From Rikenellaceae bacterium (GTDB lineage Bacteria > Bacteroidota > Bacteroidia > Bacteroidales > Rikenellaceae), in NCBI GenBank assembly GCA_020859745.1, contig JAJBVQ010000132.1, forward strand, positions 1-7,147: a DNA stretch of 7,147 nucleotides, written 5' to 3'. The notes beneath the pieces are model-generated. The model was not told where the DNA came from, ran no database searches, and was given only the letters and a program-made list of their open reading frames with translations. Position numbers and translations under genes: made by a program. Shown one piece after another: positions 1 through 5,453 of this stretch; the stretch's first letter is position 1, and the number at the start of each line of letters is the position of its first letter.

Positions 1-241
1 CCCCCAGCAGCTCGTCGATACAGGTCGAGTACTTTTCGCGCAGCATCCCTATCGGCGCTTTCGACGTCTCTTTATCGCCCGCTTGGGCGGCTCCCGAGAT
101 ATTCAGCAGAGCGGCGGTCGTCCCCGACTGTGCGGAAAATACGGTCAGGCGCGCCCCCTCCGAAGCGATGATCCCGGCCACACGACGCATGTTCGCGGCC
201 GAACCGACCGAAGTGCCGCCGAATTTGAGTGTTTTTATCAT
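1..241 (-). CDS. lysC: Aspartate kinase, N-terminal part (runs off the left edge)
   Basis: Aspartate kinase phosphorylates L-aspartate with ATP, the first committed step towards lysine, threonine, methionine and diaminopimelate, in the cytoplasm. Reading leftward from the ATG at 241-239, the 80 visible residues begin MIKTLKFGGTSVGSAANM. This carries the family's nucleotide-binding KFGGTSVG signature at residues 6-13, directly at the N-terminus as usual. The segment FSAQSGTT (about residues 35-42) matches the S-x-x-SGTT region of Bacteroidota monofunctional aspartate kinases better than the SALGG form common in ThrA-type fusions, so lysC is preferred. The catalytic remainder and the ACT domains lie outside the window, so a bifunctional enzyme cannot be excluded. 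The start is fixed because KFGGTSVG must lie within the first few residues. The gene is divergent from an ACT-domain protein gene, separated by 144 bp. Confidence 0.93.
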   Translation of the reverse strand, partial: MIKTLKFGGTSVGSAANMRRVAGIIASEGARLTVFSAQSGTTAALLNISGAAQAGDKETSKAPIGMLREKYSTCIDELLG

Positions 242-270
242 GGTTTGCGTTAAATTACAAACAATTTGTT

Positions 271-278
271 TAGTTTTG
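271..278 (+). promoter_or_regulatory. Candidate -7 box for the ACT-protein / DUF454 gene pair
   Basis: The sequence TAGTTTTG fits TAnnTTTG. The nearest upstream TTTG (244-247) is 23 bp away, slightly longer than the usual 19-21 bp, so this is a weak promoter call. It would give a leader of about 100 nt before the ATG at 386. The box abuts the AAACAA/TTGTTT inverted repeat. Confidence 0.3.
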
Positions 279-310
279 CATAAACCGTCCGAAAGGGCCG
301 TTTGCAGGCG

Positions 311-318
311 CAAATTTA
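311..318 (-). promoter_or_regulatory. Candidate -7 box for lysC
   Basis: On the minus strand 318-311 reads TAAATTTG, a full match to the Bacteroidota -7 consensus TAnnTTTG. No convincing TTTG/TTG -33 element lies 19-21 bp upstream, so the match may be fortuitous in this AT-rich stretch. If it is used, the lysC leader would be roughly 60 nt. The box overlaps one arm of the small TTTGC/GCAAA stem-loop. Confidence 0.4.
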
Positions 319-385
319 CACAAATGGCCTGAATTGCAGGCGGCCGGGAATAAATTGTTCAATAATTCAAGAAACTGTTAAAATT

Positions 386-1054
386 ATGACAAGCATACCG
401 GCAGTGGTCGAGGAGATCATCAAAAAGAAACCTTTCCTGGAGAGCGCCCTGATCGAGGGGCTGGTGAACCTGTCGGCGCTGGCGCGCAAGCTCAAGCCGG
501 AGGTGGAGAAACAGGCTGGGCGCGCGGTGAACGACGGGGCGATCATCATGGCCCTCAACCGGCTGGTGCCGCGGCTGGAGTTGCTCTCGAACGTCAAGTT
601 TCAGAAAGTAATCGAGAATATCGGGGACATCGTGGTGCGGTCGAACCTCGCCGACCTGACCTACCAGAACTCCAAGTCGCTGTTCAGCTGCCAATCCCTC
701 TTGCTGGATCATGTGCAGAAGACGAAGGACGCGTTCTGTACCTTCTCGCAGGGGATCGGCGAGACGGCGATGGTGGTGAGCAGCGCGCTGGTGCCGGTGG
801 CCGAGGATATTTTCCGGAACGAACGCCAGATCGCCAAGTCGGTGTCGCTCTCGTCGATCACCATCAAGCTCCCGGCCGAGAACAGCATCTATCCGGGGGT
901 CTACTACTATATTTTCAAGGAGCTGGCGTGGGACAACATCAATATGGTGGAGCTGATCAGCACCACCAACGAGTTCACGGTGGTGGTGCATGACGACGAT
1001 ATCCACCGGGCGTTCTCGATCCTGATGGACGTGAAGCGGGGGGCTGCGCTGTAG
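386..1054 (+). CDS. Stand-alone ACT-domain protein, aspartate-kinase-like regulatory module
   Basis: This 222-residue soluble protein has no catalytic motif that I recognise. Residues about 155-215 (starting SSITIKLPAEN, with YPGVYYYIFKEL and NINMVELISTTNEFTVVV) follow the beta-alpha-beta-beta pattern of the C-terminal ACT domain of aspartate kinases, including the P-G-V helix start and the N-I-x-M-x-x-I-S-T strand. Residues about 95-145 look like a second, diverged ACT half (SQGIGETAMVVSSALVPVAEDIF). Residues 1-65 are helical, with NLSALARKLKPEVEKQ and GAIIMALNRL, and could form a small helix-turn-helix-like or dimerisation module. ACT domains bind amino acids allosterically. Lying opposite lysC, the protein may sense an aspartate-family amino acid, either as a regulator or as a partner of the kinase; this is inference. 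The ATG at 386 is preferred over 302 because the extra upstream residues lack the family pattern. The gene is followed 3 bp later by the DUF454 gene. Confidence 0.85.
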   Translation: MTSIPAVVEEIIKKKPFLESALIEGLVNLSALARKLKPEVEKQAGRAVNDGAIIMALNRLVPRLELLSNVKFQKVIENIGDIVVRSNLADLTYQNSKSLFSCQSLLLDHVQKTKDAFCTFSQGIGETAMVVSSALVPVAEDIFRNERQIAKSVSLSSITIKLPAENSIYPGVYYYIFKELAWDNINMVELISTTNEFTVVVHDDDIHRAFSILMDVKRGAAL

Positions 1055-1057
1055 CCT

Positions 1058-1426
1058 ATGCGGTGGCTCTTCTTCTGTCTGGGCTGGTTGTGCGTGGCGC
1101 TGGGGTTCCTGGGGGTGTTCCTGCCCCTGCTCCCGACCACACCGTTCCTGCTGTTGGCGCTGTTCCTGTTCGCACGTTCGTCGCCCCGTTGGCGGCTGGC
1201 GTTGATGCGGCACCGGCTGCTGGGGCCATACATCCGGGGTTACGCCTCGAAGGAGGGGCTGTCGGTACGGGCCAAGGCTACGACGCTGGCGGTGATGTGG
1301 GCCACGATGCTCTTTTCCGTGATCTTTATCGCCGAAACGTGGTGGCTGCGCCTGCTGCTGTTGGGCATCGCCGCGGGCGTATCGGTGCATATCCTGCTCA
1401 AAAAGACGCGCCGCCGCCCGTCCTGA
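1058..1426 (+). CDS. DUF454 / YbaN-family inner-membrane protein
   Basis: This 122-residue integral membrane protein belongs to a widespread family of unknown biochemical function. The diagnostic segment is LGFLGVFLPLLPTTPFLLL at residues 15-33, followed by LFARSSPRW (about 37-45) and the H-x-x-LGPYI motif (residues 52-59). Hydrophobic segments cover about residues 3-37 (a long or re-entrant hairpin), 74-92 and 96-114. The C-terminus is basic (KKTRRRPS), which suits a cytoplasmic tail. Length is normal for the family. The start codon follows the ACT gene's stop by 3 bp, so the two are probably co-transcribed and may be translationally coupled. The pairing does not reveal a function. No obvious terminator separates it from the ileS promoter downstream. 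Confidence 0.9.
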   Translation: MRWLFFCLGWLCVALGFLGVFLPLLPTTPFLLLALFLFARSSPRWRLALMRHRLLGPYIRGYASKEGLSVRAKATTLAVMWATMLFSVIFIAETWWLRLLLLGIAAGVSVHILLKKTRRRPS

Positions 1427-1480
1427 GCCTTGCCTTTTTACCCCGCACTTCCCCGGACACCGGTTCGCAGCAAAGGAGCC

Positions 1481-1511
1481 TTTGTCCGCTTTGAAATAAA
1501 TCGTACCTTTG
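1481..1511 (+). promoter_or_regulatory. ileS promoter (Bacteroidota -33/-7 type)
   Basis: TTTG at 1481-1484 and TACCTTTG at 1504-1511 are separated by exactly 19 bp, matching the primary sigma consensus TTTG-N19-TAnnTTTG of Bacteroidota. Transcription would start near 1515-1519, giving a leader of about 20 nt before the ATG at 1536. The promoter shows that ileS has its own start even though the upstream genes point the same way. It also rules out a TTG start at 1509, which falls inside the -7 box. Confidence 0.85.
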
Positions 1512-1535
1512 CAAATTGCAGAAACGAAACAACCC

Positions 1536-4500
1536 ATGAGCAAAAAATTCACCGAATATAAGGGACTCGACCTGCCCGCCACCGGCGCCGAGGTGCTGGA
1601 ACAGTGGGACGGGGAGAATACTTTTCACCAGAGCATCGAAACGCGGGAGGGACACCCCACCTTTGTCTTCTACGAAGGGCCGCCGTCGGCCAACGGGGTG
1701 CCGGGCATCCACCACGTGATGGCCCGCACGATCAAGGACGTGTTCTGCCGCTACAAGACCCAGAAAGGTTACCTGGTGCACCGCAAGGCCGGGTGGGACA
1801 CCCACGGGCTGCCGGTGGAGCTGGGGGTGGAGAAGAAACTCGGCATCACCAAGGAGGATATCGGCAAGACGATCTCCATCGAGGAGTACAACCGCAAATG
1901 CCGCGAGGCGGTGATGGAGTACACCGGGCTGTGGAACAAGCTGACCCGCCAAATGGGTTACTGGGTGGATATGGAGAACCCCTATATCACCTACGACAAC
2001 AAATATATCGAAACCCTGTGGTGGATGCTGTCGCAGCTCTACGACAAAGGGCTTTTGTATAAAGGCTATACGATACAGCCCTACTCGCCTGCGGCGGGGA
2101 CGGGCCTCAGCAACCACGAGCTGAACCAGCCGGGCTGCTACCGGGATGTGAAGGACACCACCTGCACGGCGCAGTTCAAGATCATCCGCGACGAGCGCAG
2201 CGAAGCGCTTTTTGCGGGCGGCGAGGCGGTGGTCAAGGGAGATTTGTATTTCCTGGCATGGACGACGACGCCGTGGACGCTGCCGAGCAATATGGCGCTG
2301 GCGGTGGGGCCGAATATCAAATATGTTCAGGTGGTCTGCGCCAATCCTTATACGGGAAAGGAACAGACGGTGATACTGGCCGCGGACTTGCTGGAGAAGA
2401 CGATGGCGGGGGCGAAAGTAACTGACTATACCGTTGTGCGGGAATACACGGGGCCGGAGCTGGAGGGGATTCGGTATGAACAGCTGATCCCGTGGATCAA
2501 ACCGGCGCTGGAGGAACTTAAGGCGGACGCTTTCCGGGTGATCGTGGCGGACTATGTGACGGTGGAGGACGGGACGGGGATCGTGCATATCGCGGCGACC
2601 TTCGGAGCGGACGACGACCGGGTGTCGAAACAGAACGGCATCGCGCCGATGCTCCTTTTGGACAAGGCGGGCAAATGGCAGCCGATGGTGGACCGTACGG
2701 GGAAGTTTTTCCGCACGGAAGACCTCGATCCGGAATTCGTGGCCAAGTATGTGGATGCGTCGTATGCCGATTTTTCGGGCAAGTTCGTGAAGAATGCCTA
2801 TGACCCGGACAAAACAGACAAGGACGAAACGCTGGACGTGGAGATCTGCATGATGCTGAAGGCTAACAACCAAGCGTTCAAGATCGAGAAACACACGCAC
2901 AACTATCCGCACTGCTGGCGCACGGACAAACCGGTGCTCTACTATCCGTTGGACTCGTGGTTTATCAAGACCACGGCGGTGAAGGATAAATTGATCGACC
3001 TGAATAAAACCATTAACTGGAAGCCGGTATCGACGGGCGAAGGGCGTTTCGGGAAGTGGCTCGAAAACCTCGTGGACTGGAACCTGAGCCGTTCGCGGTA
3101 CTGGGGAACGCCGCTGCCGATCTGGGCGACGGAGGATCACGCGGAATTGAAGTGCATCGGTTCCGTGGCGGAGCTTAAGTCTGAAATAGAGAAATCTATG
3201 GCCGCGGGGTTGATGACGGAGAATCCGCTGGCGGCGTTTACGGAAGGGGATTTTTCGAAGTCCAATTACGAAAGCTTCGACCTGCACCGGCCGTATGTGG
3301 ACAACATCGTGCTGGTGTCGTCGAAAGGGGAACCTATGCGGAGAGAGAGCGACCTGATCGACGTGTGGTTCGACAGCGGGGCGATGCCGTACGCGCAGGT
3401 GCACTATCCGTTCGAGGTTTCGGCGGCTGATTTCCGGGGCAAAATCTACCCGGCGGACTTTATCGCCGAGGGGGTCGACCAGACCCGCGGTTGGTTCTTC
3501 ACGCTCCATGCGCTGGCGACGATGCTGTTCGACAGCGTGGCGTTCAAGAATATCATCTCCAACGGTTTGGTGCTGGATAAGAACGGCAACAAGATGTCAA
3601 AGCGGCTGGGGAACGCGGTCGATCCGTTCGAGGTGATGGACAAATACGGGCCGGATGCGGTGCGGTGGTACATGATCTCCAATTCGCAGCCGTGGGATAA
3701 CCTGAAGTTCGACGTGGACGGGGTGGACGAGGTGCGGCGCAAGTTCTTCGGGACGTTGTATAATACGTATAGTTTCTTCGCGCTGTACGCCAATGTGGAC
3801 GGGTTTACGGGTGCTGAACCGGAGGTGCCTGTCTCGGAGCGGCCGGAGATCGACCGATGGATTATCTCGCTGCTGAACACGTTGGTAAAAGATGTGACGA
3901 CCTCTTTGGAGGCGTATGATCCGACGCCTGCGGCGCGGGCGATCAGCGACTTCGTGAACGAGAACCTATCGAACTGGTACGTGCGGCTCAACCGCAAGCG
4001 CTTCTGGGGCGGCGGCATGACGCAGGATAAGCTGGCGGCATACCAGACGCTCTATACCTGCCTGAAGACGGTGACGCTGTTGGCTGCGCCGTTCGCGCCG
4101 TTCATCACGGACCGGATTTTCAGGGACCTTACTCATCGAGATGCGGGGTCTGTCCATTTGGCGGAGTTTCCGGTGTACAATGCGGCGTTGGTGGATGAGG
4201 AGCTGGAGCGGCGGATGGAGCTGGCGCAGCGGGCTTCGTCGATGGTACTGGCCTTGCGCCGGAAGGTGAACATCAAGGTGCGGCAACCGTTGCAGAAGAT
4301 GATTATCCCGGTACTCGACCCGGCGGTGCAGAACCGACTGGAGGCGGTCGAAGGGCTGATCCTCAATGAAGTGAATGTCAAGGAGGTGGAGTATATCCAC
4401 GAAACGACGGGCATCATCACCAAACGGATCAAACCGAATTTCAAGACACTAGGGCCGAAGTACGGCAAGCAGATGAAAGCGATCGCGGCGGCGGTGGGGG

Positions 4501-4952
4501 ATTTCTCACAGGAGGATATAGCCGCGATCGAGGCGTTGGCTGAAGGTGCGACCTATGACCTGACTATTGCCGGGGGAGAGGTTCTGCCGGTGGAACGGGC
4601 CGATTTCGAGATCACCTCGGAGGATATGCCGGGCTGGCTGGTGGCGACCGAAGGGACGCTGACCATTGCGTTGGATATCGAGGTGACGCCGGAACTCCGG
4701 GCGGAAGGGATCGCGCGCGAACTGGTGAACCGCATCCAGAACCTGCGCAAGGAGCAGGGCTTCGAGGTGACGGACAAGATCAAGGTCATTGTCGAGTCGA
4801 ATCCGGAGACGGACGATGCGGTGCGCAAGTTTGCGGACTATATCGCGGCGCAGACGCTGGCGCAGGGTGGTGTTTCGGTGGCGGCGGGCAAGCAGCGGTC
4901 GGAGATCGAGATCGACGACCTGCCGCTGACGGTAACGGTCGATAAACTCTAA
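1536..4952 (+). CDS. ileS: Isoleucyl-tRNA synthetase, long eukaryote-like (IleS2) type
   Basis: This cytoplasmic class I enzyme charges tRNA-Ile with isoleucine and edits mischarged valine. The 1138 residues exceed the roughly 930 typical of E. coli-type IleS and fit the longer IleS2 class. Visible in order are the N-terminal FYEGPPSANGVPGIHH (signature motif GIHH at residues 57-60 in place of HxGH), GWDTHGLPVE, and the CP1 editing domain with WTTTPWTLPSN from residue 242 and HIAATFGADDD from residue 351. These are followed by VWFDSG (610-615), GVDQTRGWFF (from 646), KMSKR at 686-690, and the anticodon-binding helix LSNWYVRLNRKRFW near 811. The long C-terminal domain includes FKTLGPKYGKQM. 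All core elements are intact. The ATG start is set by the promoter just upstream. It is followed by a hairpin-rich gap. The dksA and lspA genes that often follow ileS in Bacteroidota are not adjacent here. Confidence 0.98.
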   Translation: MSKKFTEYKGLDLPATGAEVLEQWDGENTFHQSIETREGHPTFVFYEGPPSANGVPGIHHVMARTIKDVFCRYKTQKGYLVHRKAGWDTHGLPVELGVEKKLGITKEDIGKTISIEEYNRKCREAVMEYTGLWNKLTRQMGYWVDMENPYITYDNKYIETLWWMLSQLYDKGLLYKGYTIQPYSPAAGTGLSNHELNQPGCYRDVKDTTCTAQFKIIRDERSEALFAGGEAVVKGDLYFLAWTTTPWTLPSNMALAVGPNIKYVQVVCANPYTGKEQTVILAADLLEKTMAGAKVTDYTVVREYTGPELEGIRYEQLIPWIKPALEELKADAFRVIVADYVTVEDGTGIVHIAATFGADDDRVSKQNGIAPMLLLDKAGKWQPMVDRTGKFFRTEDLDPEFVAKYVDASYADFSGKFVKNAYDPDKTDKDETLDVEICMMLKANNQAFKIEKHTHNYPHCWRTDKPVLYYPLDSWFIKTTAVKDKLIDLNKTINWKPVSTGEGRFGKWLENLVDWNLSRSRYWGTPLPIWATEDHAELKCIGSVAELKSEIEKSMAAGLMTENPLAAFTEGDFSKSNYESFDLHRPYVDNIVLVSSKGEPMRRESDLIDVWFDSGAMPYAQVHYPFEVSAADFRGKIYPADFIAEGVDQTRGWFFTLHALATMLFDSVAFKNIISNGLVLDKNGNKMSKRLGNAVDPFEVMDKYGPDAVRWYMISNSQPWDNLKFDVDGVDEVRRKFFGTLYNTYSFFALYANVDGFTGAEPEVPVSERPEIDRWIISLLNTLVKDVTTSLEAYDPTPAARAISDFVNENLSNWYVRLNRKRFWGGGMTQDKLAAYQTLYTCLKTVTLLAAPFAPFITDRIFRDLTHRDAGSVHLAEFPVYNAALVDEELERRMELAQRASSMVLALRRKVNIKVRQPLQKMIIPVLDPAVQNRLEAVEGLILNEVNVKEVEYIHETTGIITKRIKPNFKTLGPKYGKQMKAIAAAVGDFSQEDIAAIEALAEGATYDLTIAGGEVLPVERADFEITSEDMPGWLVATEGTLTIALDIEVTPELRAEGIARELVNRIQNLRKEQGFEVTDKIKVIVESNPETDDAVRKFADYIAAQTLAQGGVSVAAGKQRSEIEIDDLPLTVTVDKL

Positions 4953-5009
4953 CCGATACTTTATTTTGCCCTCGTGCCGGGCGGGCATTTCCGCTCATGC
5001 CGCGGGGCA

Positions 5010-5039
5010 CCTTCTTTCTTGGGTGACCAAGAAAGAAGG
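5010..5039. repeat. Perfect 13-bp inverted repeat with GTGA loop
   Basis: Arms CCTTCTTTCTTGG (5010-5022) and CCAAGAAAGAAGG (5027-5039) pair without mismatch around GTGA, which as RNA is a GNRA tetraloop. The stem begins 57 bp after the ileS stop codon. No T-run follows, so it is not a classical intrinsic terminator, although it could protect the ileS mRNA 3' end. Confidence 0.85.
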
Positions 5040-5067
5040 CAAAGAAGTCACCGGAAGCCGGTTTCGC

Positions 5068-5106
5068 CTTGTCGAAGCCCGGTGGGTTCTGGCCGGGCTT
5101 CTCAAG
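5068..5106. repeat. Inverted repeat GAAGCCCGG / CCGGGCTTC
   Basis: Nine perfectly paired bases (5074-5082 with 5093-5101) surround a 10-nt loop. Outer bases CTTG (5068-5071) and CAAG (5103-5106) extend the stem across a small asymmetric internal loop. It lies inside the structured gap. Confidence 0.7.
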
Positions 5107-5120
5107 TCAAAACGCGACGC

Positions 5121-5157
5121 TTCCGGGTCTGCCGTCTCTATCCGGTTCGACCCGGAA
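5121..5157. repeat. Inverted repeat TTCCGGGT / ACCCGGAA
   Basis: Eight perfect base pairs (5121-5128 with 5150-5157) enclose a 21-nt loop. It sits between the preceding GC-rich stem and the longer-range pairings of the gap. Confidence 0.6.
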
Positions 5158-5190
5158 CCAGCGGAGGGTGCCGCGGGCACATCGTCAGAA

Positions 5191-5277
5191 CTGTAATTAC
5201 CCTATTGCGGCCCTCCGCCGGGGGTGGCTCCGGCCTGCGCGGCTCGCTACGCTCGCCGCCGAAACGGGTAGTTACAG
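5191..5277. repeat. Long-range stem CTGTAATTACCC / GGGTAGTTACAG enclosing a GC-rich core
   Basis: Twelve positions (5191-5202 with 5266-5277) pair with a single mismatch, which is a G-U wobble if transcribed from the + strand. They enclose a GC-rich core holding the smaller stem GCGGC/GCCGC (5239-5243 with 5255-5259). The adjacent pair GCGGAGGG (5161-5168) with CCCTCCGC (5211-5218) overlaps this fold, so the two would be alternative structures rather than simultaneous ones. Confidence 0.55.
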
Positions 5278-5313
5278 CTTCGAAAGCCCTAACGGGGCCT
5301 CTTTGTTTCTCAA

Positions 5314-5377
5314 CCGACGCAGTCGCCGAAAGTCATCAAGGTAACTTGATGGCTTTCGGCGACTGCGTCGGCTTTTT
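5314..5377 (+). terminator. 27-bp hairpin with GTAA loop followed by T5, likely terminator
   Basis: Arms at 5314-5340 and 5345-5371 pair over 27 positions. The only deviation is T5333 opposite G5352, a G-U wobble in the + strand RNA. The loop GTAA is a GNRA tetraloop. C then TTTTT (5373-5377) follows, as in an intrinsic terminator reading rightward. The wobble and the T-run both favour + strand RNA. It lies 360 bp past the ileS stop, so either ileS has a long 3' tail or this ends a separate transcript. The stem is unusually long for a simple terminator. Confidence 0.6.
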
Positions 5378-5378
5378 G

Positions 5379-5402
5379 GTTCTTTCTGTTCACAGAAAGA
5401 AC
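5379..5402. repeat. Inverted repeat GTTCTTTCTG / CAGAAAGAAC
   Basis: Ten perfect base pairs with loop TTCA (5389-5392) directly follow the T-run of the 27-bp hairpin. Read on the minus strand, the module resembles the 5010-5039 hairpin: TTCTTTCT, a short TGA-containing loop, AGAAAGAA, then an A-rich tail. It sits 51 bp beyond the GH20 stop codon and might mark the 3' end of that transcript. Confidence 0.75.
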
Positions 5403-5453
5403 AGTACCCTCAAACCGAGTGAACGAGAGTAACGGAAAAAGGATCGGTTAAAT

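Larger units (their letters stand above)
242..385. promoter_or_regulatory. Divergent intergenic region between lysC and the ACT-protein gene
   Basis: This AT-richer 144-bp gap must hold the start signals for both flanking genes. It contains an inverted repeat AAACAA-T-TTGTTT (259-271), a small stem-loop TTTGC-AGGC-GCAAA (301-314), another stem-loop GCCTG-AATTG-CAGGC (327-341), and a 9-bp direct repeat TTGCAGGCG at 302-310 and 334-342. The direct repeats are 32 bp apart start to start, about three helical turns, so both copies would lie on the same face of the DNA. No long leader peptide or riboswitch fold was recognised. A shared operator is an inference only. Confidence 0.5.
4974..5402. repeat. 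Hairpin-rich non-coding element between convergent genes
   Basis: The gap between ileS and the GH20 gene (4953-5453) contains no protein I can support but is dense in inverted repeats. They are GTGCC/GGCAC with GGCAT/ATGCC (4974-5010), a perfect 13-bp hairpin (5010-5039), ACCGG/CCGGT (5050-5062), GAAGCCCGG/CCGGGCTTC (5074-5101, lengthened by CTTG/CAAG), TTCCGGGT/ACCCGGAA (5121-5157), GCGGAGGG/CCCTCCGC (5161-5168 with 5211-5218), CTGTAATTACCC/GGGTAGTTACAG (5191-5202 with 5266-5277), GCGGC/GCCGC (5239-5259), a 27-bp hairpin (5314-5371) and a 10-bp hairpin (5379-5402). The two edges carry similar TTCTTTCT..AGAAAGAA hairpins in opposite orientation. It could be a mobile or dispersed repeat, a structured RNA or an elaborate bidirectional terminator. 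The sequence alone does not decide. Confidence 0.6.

Noticed and set aside
1509..1535. An upstream TTG start for ileS giving nine extra residues.
   Set aside because: The TTG lies within the -7 promoter box, upstream of the probable transcription start; the ATG at 1536 is the natural start.
359..1582. A 407-codon open frame on the minus strand opposite the ACT and DUF454 genes.
   Set aside because: The composition is dominated by Arg, Gln, His and Pro, it crosses the ileS promoter and two well-supported genes, and it has no family resemblance.
1398..3509. A 703-codon open frame on the minus strand opposite ileS.
   Set aside because: It is antisense to a certain ileS, its translation is rich in Arg, His and Pro with no recognisable domain, and such frames arise by chance opposite GC-rich coding sequence.
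5010..5039. The 13-bp hairpin as a classical intrinsic terminator of ileS.
   Set aside because: No T-run follows the stem on either strand, so only a structural repeat or a 3'-end protection role is claimed.
4966..5432. Open frames of 76-152 codons on the + strand in the gap after ileS.
   Set aside because: They run straight through hairpin arms and long inverted repeats, have low-complexity Arg/Ser-rich translations and show no promoter or domain. The openness is explained by the repeated GC-rich structure.
4953..5453. A CRISPR array, tRNA or rRNA fragment in the gap.
   Set aside because: The repeats are inverted pairs rather than regularly spaced direct repeats, and no cloverleaf with a GTTC arm and acceptor stem or rRNA signature was found.
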